The notes below the pieces were generated by a model. The model was not told the origin of the DNA. It worked only from the letters and a program-made list of their open reading frames with translations, and did no database searches. Of a DNA stretch of 64,000 nt, positions 63,767 through 64,000 are shown piece after piece. Position 1 is the first letter of the stretch. Every line of letters begins with the position of its first letter. This DNA is from Pandoraea pulmonicola (GTDB lineage: Bacteria > Pseudomonadota > Gammaproteobacteria > Burkholderiales > Burkholderiaceae): NCBI RefSeq assembly GCF_000815105.2, contig NZ_CP010310.2, positions 3,720,001-3,784,000 on the forward strand. Reading direction: 5' to 3'. Position numbers and translations under genes: made by a program.

Positions 63767-63817
63767 ATTGCGTCGACGAAAGGCGTGCGCCGTTCCGACG
63801 CTCAGCCCCTCAGATAC

Positions 63818-64000
63818 TCAAGCGCTCAGTCGCGGCGCCTGCTGCGCCAGATGCGCCTGGTTGGCCGCGCCGTCGAGCTTGAAGATCGACACCAGCTCAC
63901 GCAGGCCGCTCGACTGCGCCGCCATCGACTGCGCGGCGGCGGACGCTTCCTCCACCAGCGCGGCGTTCTGCTGCGTGACCGCATCCATCTGCATGACCGC
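63818..64000 (-). CDS. Methyl-accepting chemotaxis protein, C-terminal end (partial)
   Basis: The last 60 residues of a chemoreceptor. MDAVTQQNAALVEEASAAAQ, then SMAAQSSGLRELVSIFKLDG, is the end of the signalling coiled coil with a methylation-type Q/E pair. The tail AAQAHLAQQAPRLSA-like part is short and lacks a CheR-tether pentapeptide. The N-terminal sensor lies beyond the window. Convergent with the CoA-transferase. Confidence 0.85.
   Translation of the reverse strand, partial: AVMQMDAVTQQNAALVEEASAAAQSMAAQSSGLRELVSIFKLDGAANQAHLAQQAPRLSA

Overview
The window is a GC-rich (about two-thirds G+C) stretch of a beta-proteobacterial chromosome. Gene content fits the Burkholderiaceae, and Pandoraea is my best guess: cyanide-insensitive CioAB oxidase, a prpBC-acnD-prpF-prpD propionate cluster with a sigma54-type PrpR, a glpR-glpD-glpK unit, many LysR regulators paired with small catabolic operons, a self-sufficient CYP116B-like P450 and an IS1182-family element. 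The genus is inferred from gene content, not proven. I see no rRNA, tRNA, CRISPR or prophage; one insertion sequence is the only clear mobile element.

Layout. 1-5 kb: a polyamine/spermidine-type ABC importer (minus strand, cut by the window edge) with a divergent LysR gene, then an AraC/GyrI-like regulator. 5-9 kb: mnmH, a PEP mutase/isocitrate lyase-fold enzyme, a class II aldolase and a LysR regulator. 9-11 kb: a NarK nitrate transporter with a sigma54 promoter and a leader that looks like an ANTAR (NasT/NasR-type) antiterminator target. 11-15 kb: a DUF1345 membrane protein, cioA-cioB plus a small DUF2474-type subunit, and folE. 15-18 kb: LysR, a VOC protein and an FAH-family hydrolase. 18.6-23.4 kb: glpK, glpD, GlpR-like operators, glpR and a lipoprotein. 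23.9-25 kb: glycerate kinase.

25-36 kb is the propionate (2-methylcitrate) locus. prpB, prpC, acnD, prpF and prpD are read leftwards, followed by an APH(6)-type small-molecule kinase. A good sigma54 promoter lies before prpB, an inverted-repeat site lies further upstream, and prpR is divergent. PrpC makes 2-methylcitrate, AcnD/PrpF or PrpD dehydrate it, and PrpB cleaves 2-methylisocitrate to pyruvate and succinate.

36-41 kb: a 53-residue membrane peptide, an orphan metQ, a very glycine-rich exported protein and a GlxA-type regulator divergent from an SDR. 41-47 kb: a LysR regulator divergent from a tightly coupled MFS-SDR-IlvD/Edd-HIBADH operon, probably for a sugar acid. 47-50 kb: a peptide-type binding protein and a Fur-box gene with phosphopantetheinyl-transferase-like features. 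49.7-53.3 kb: an IclR regulator divergent from the P450-reductase-ferredoxin fusion. 53.4-55 kb: the IS1182 element, inserted in a bidirectional terminator that it duplicated. 55-58.7 kb: two MFS transporters and a cysteine-dioxygenase-like protein.

58.9-59.0 kb: a likely small RNA that presents an anti-Shine-Dalgarno loop. 59-64 kb: a Pro/Tyr-rich lipoprotein, a small hypothetical, a zinc-ribbon membrane protein, a LysR gene divergent from an acetyl/propionyl-CoA:succinate CoA-transferase, and the C-terminus of a chemotaxis receptor. The strongest non-coding observations are the narK leader, the anti-SD RNA, the Fur box, the prp sigma54 promoter and the terminator-targeted IS.
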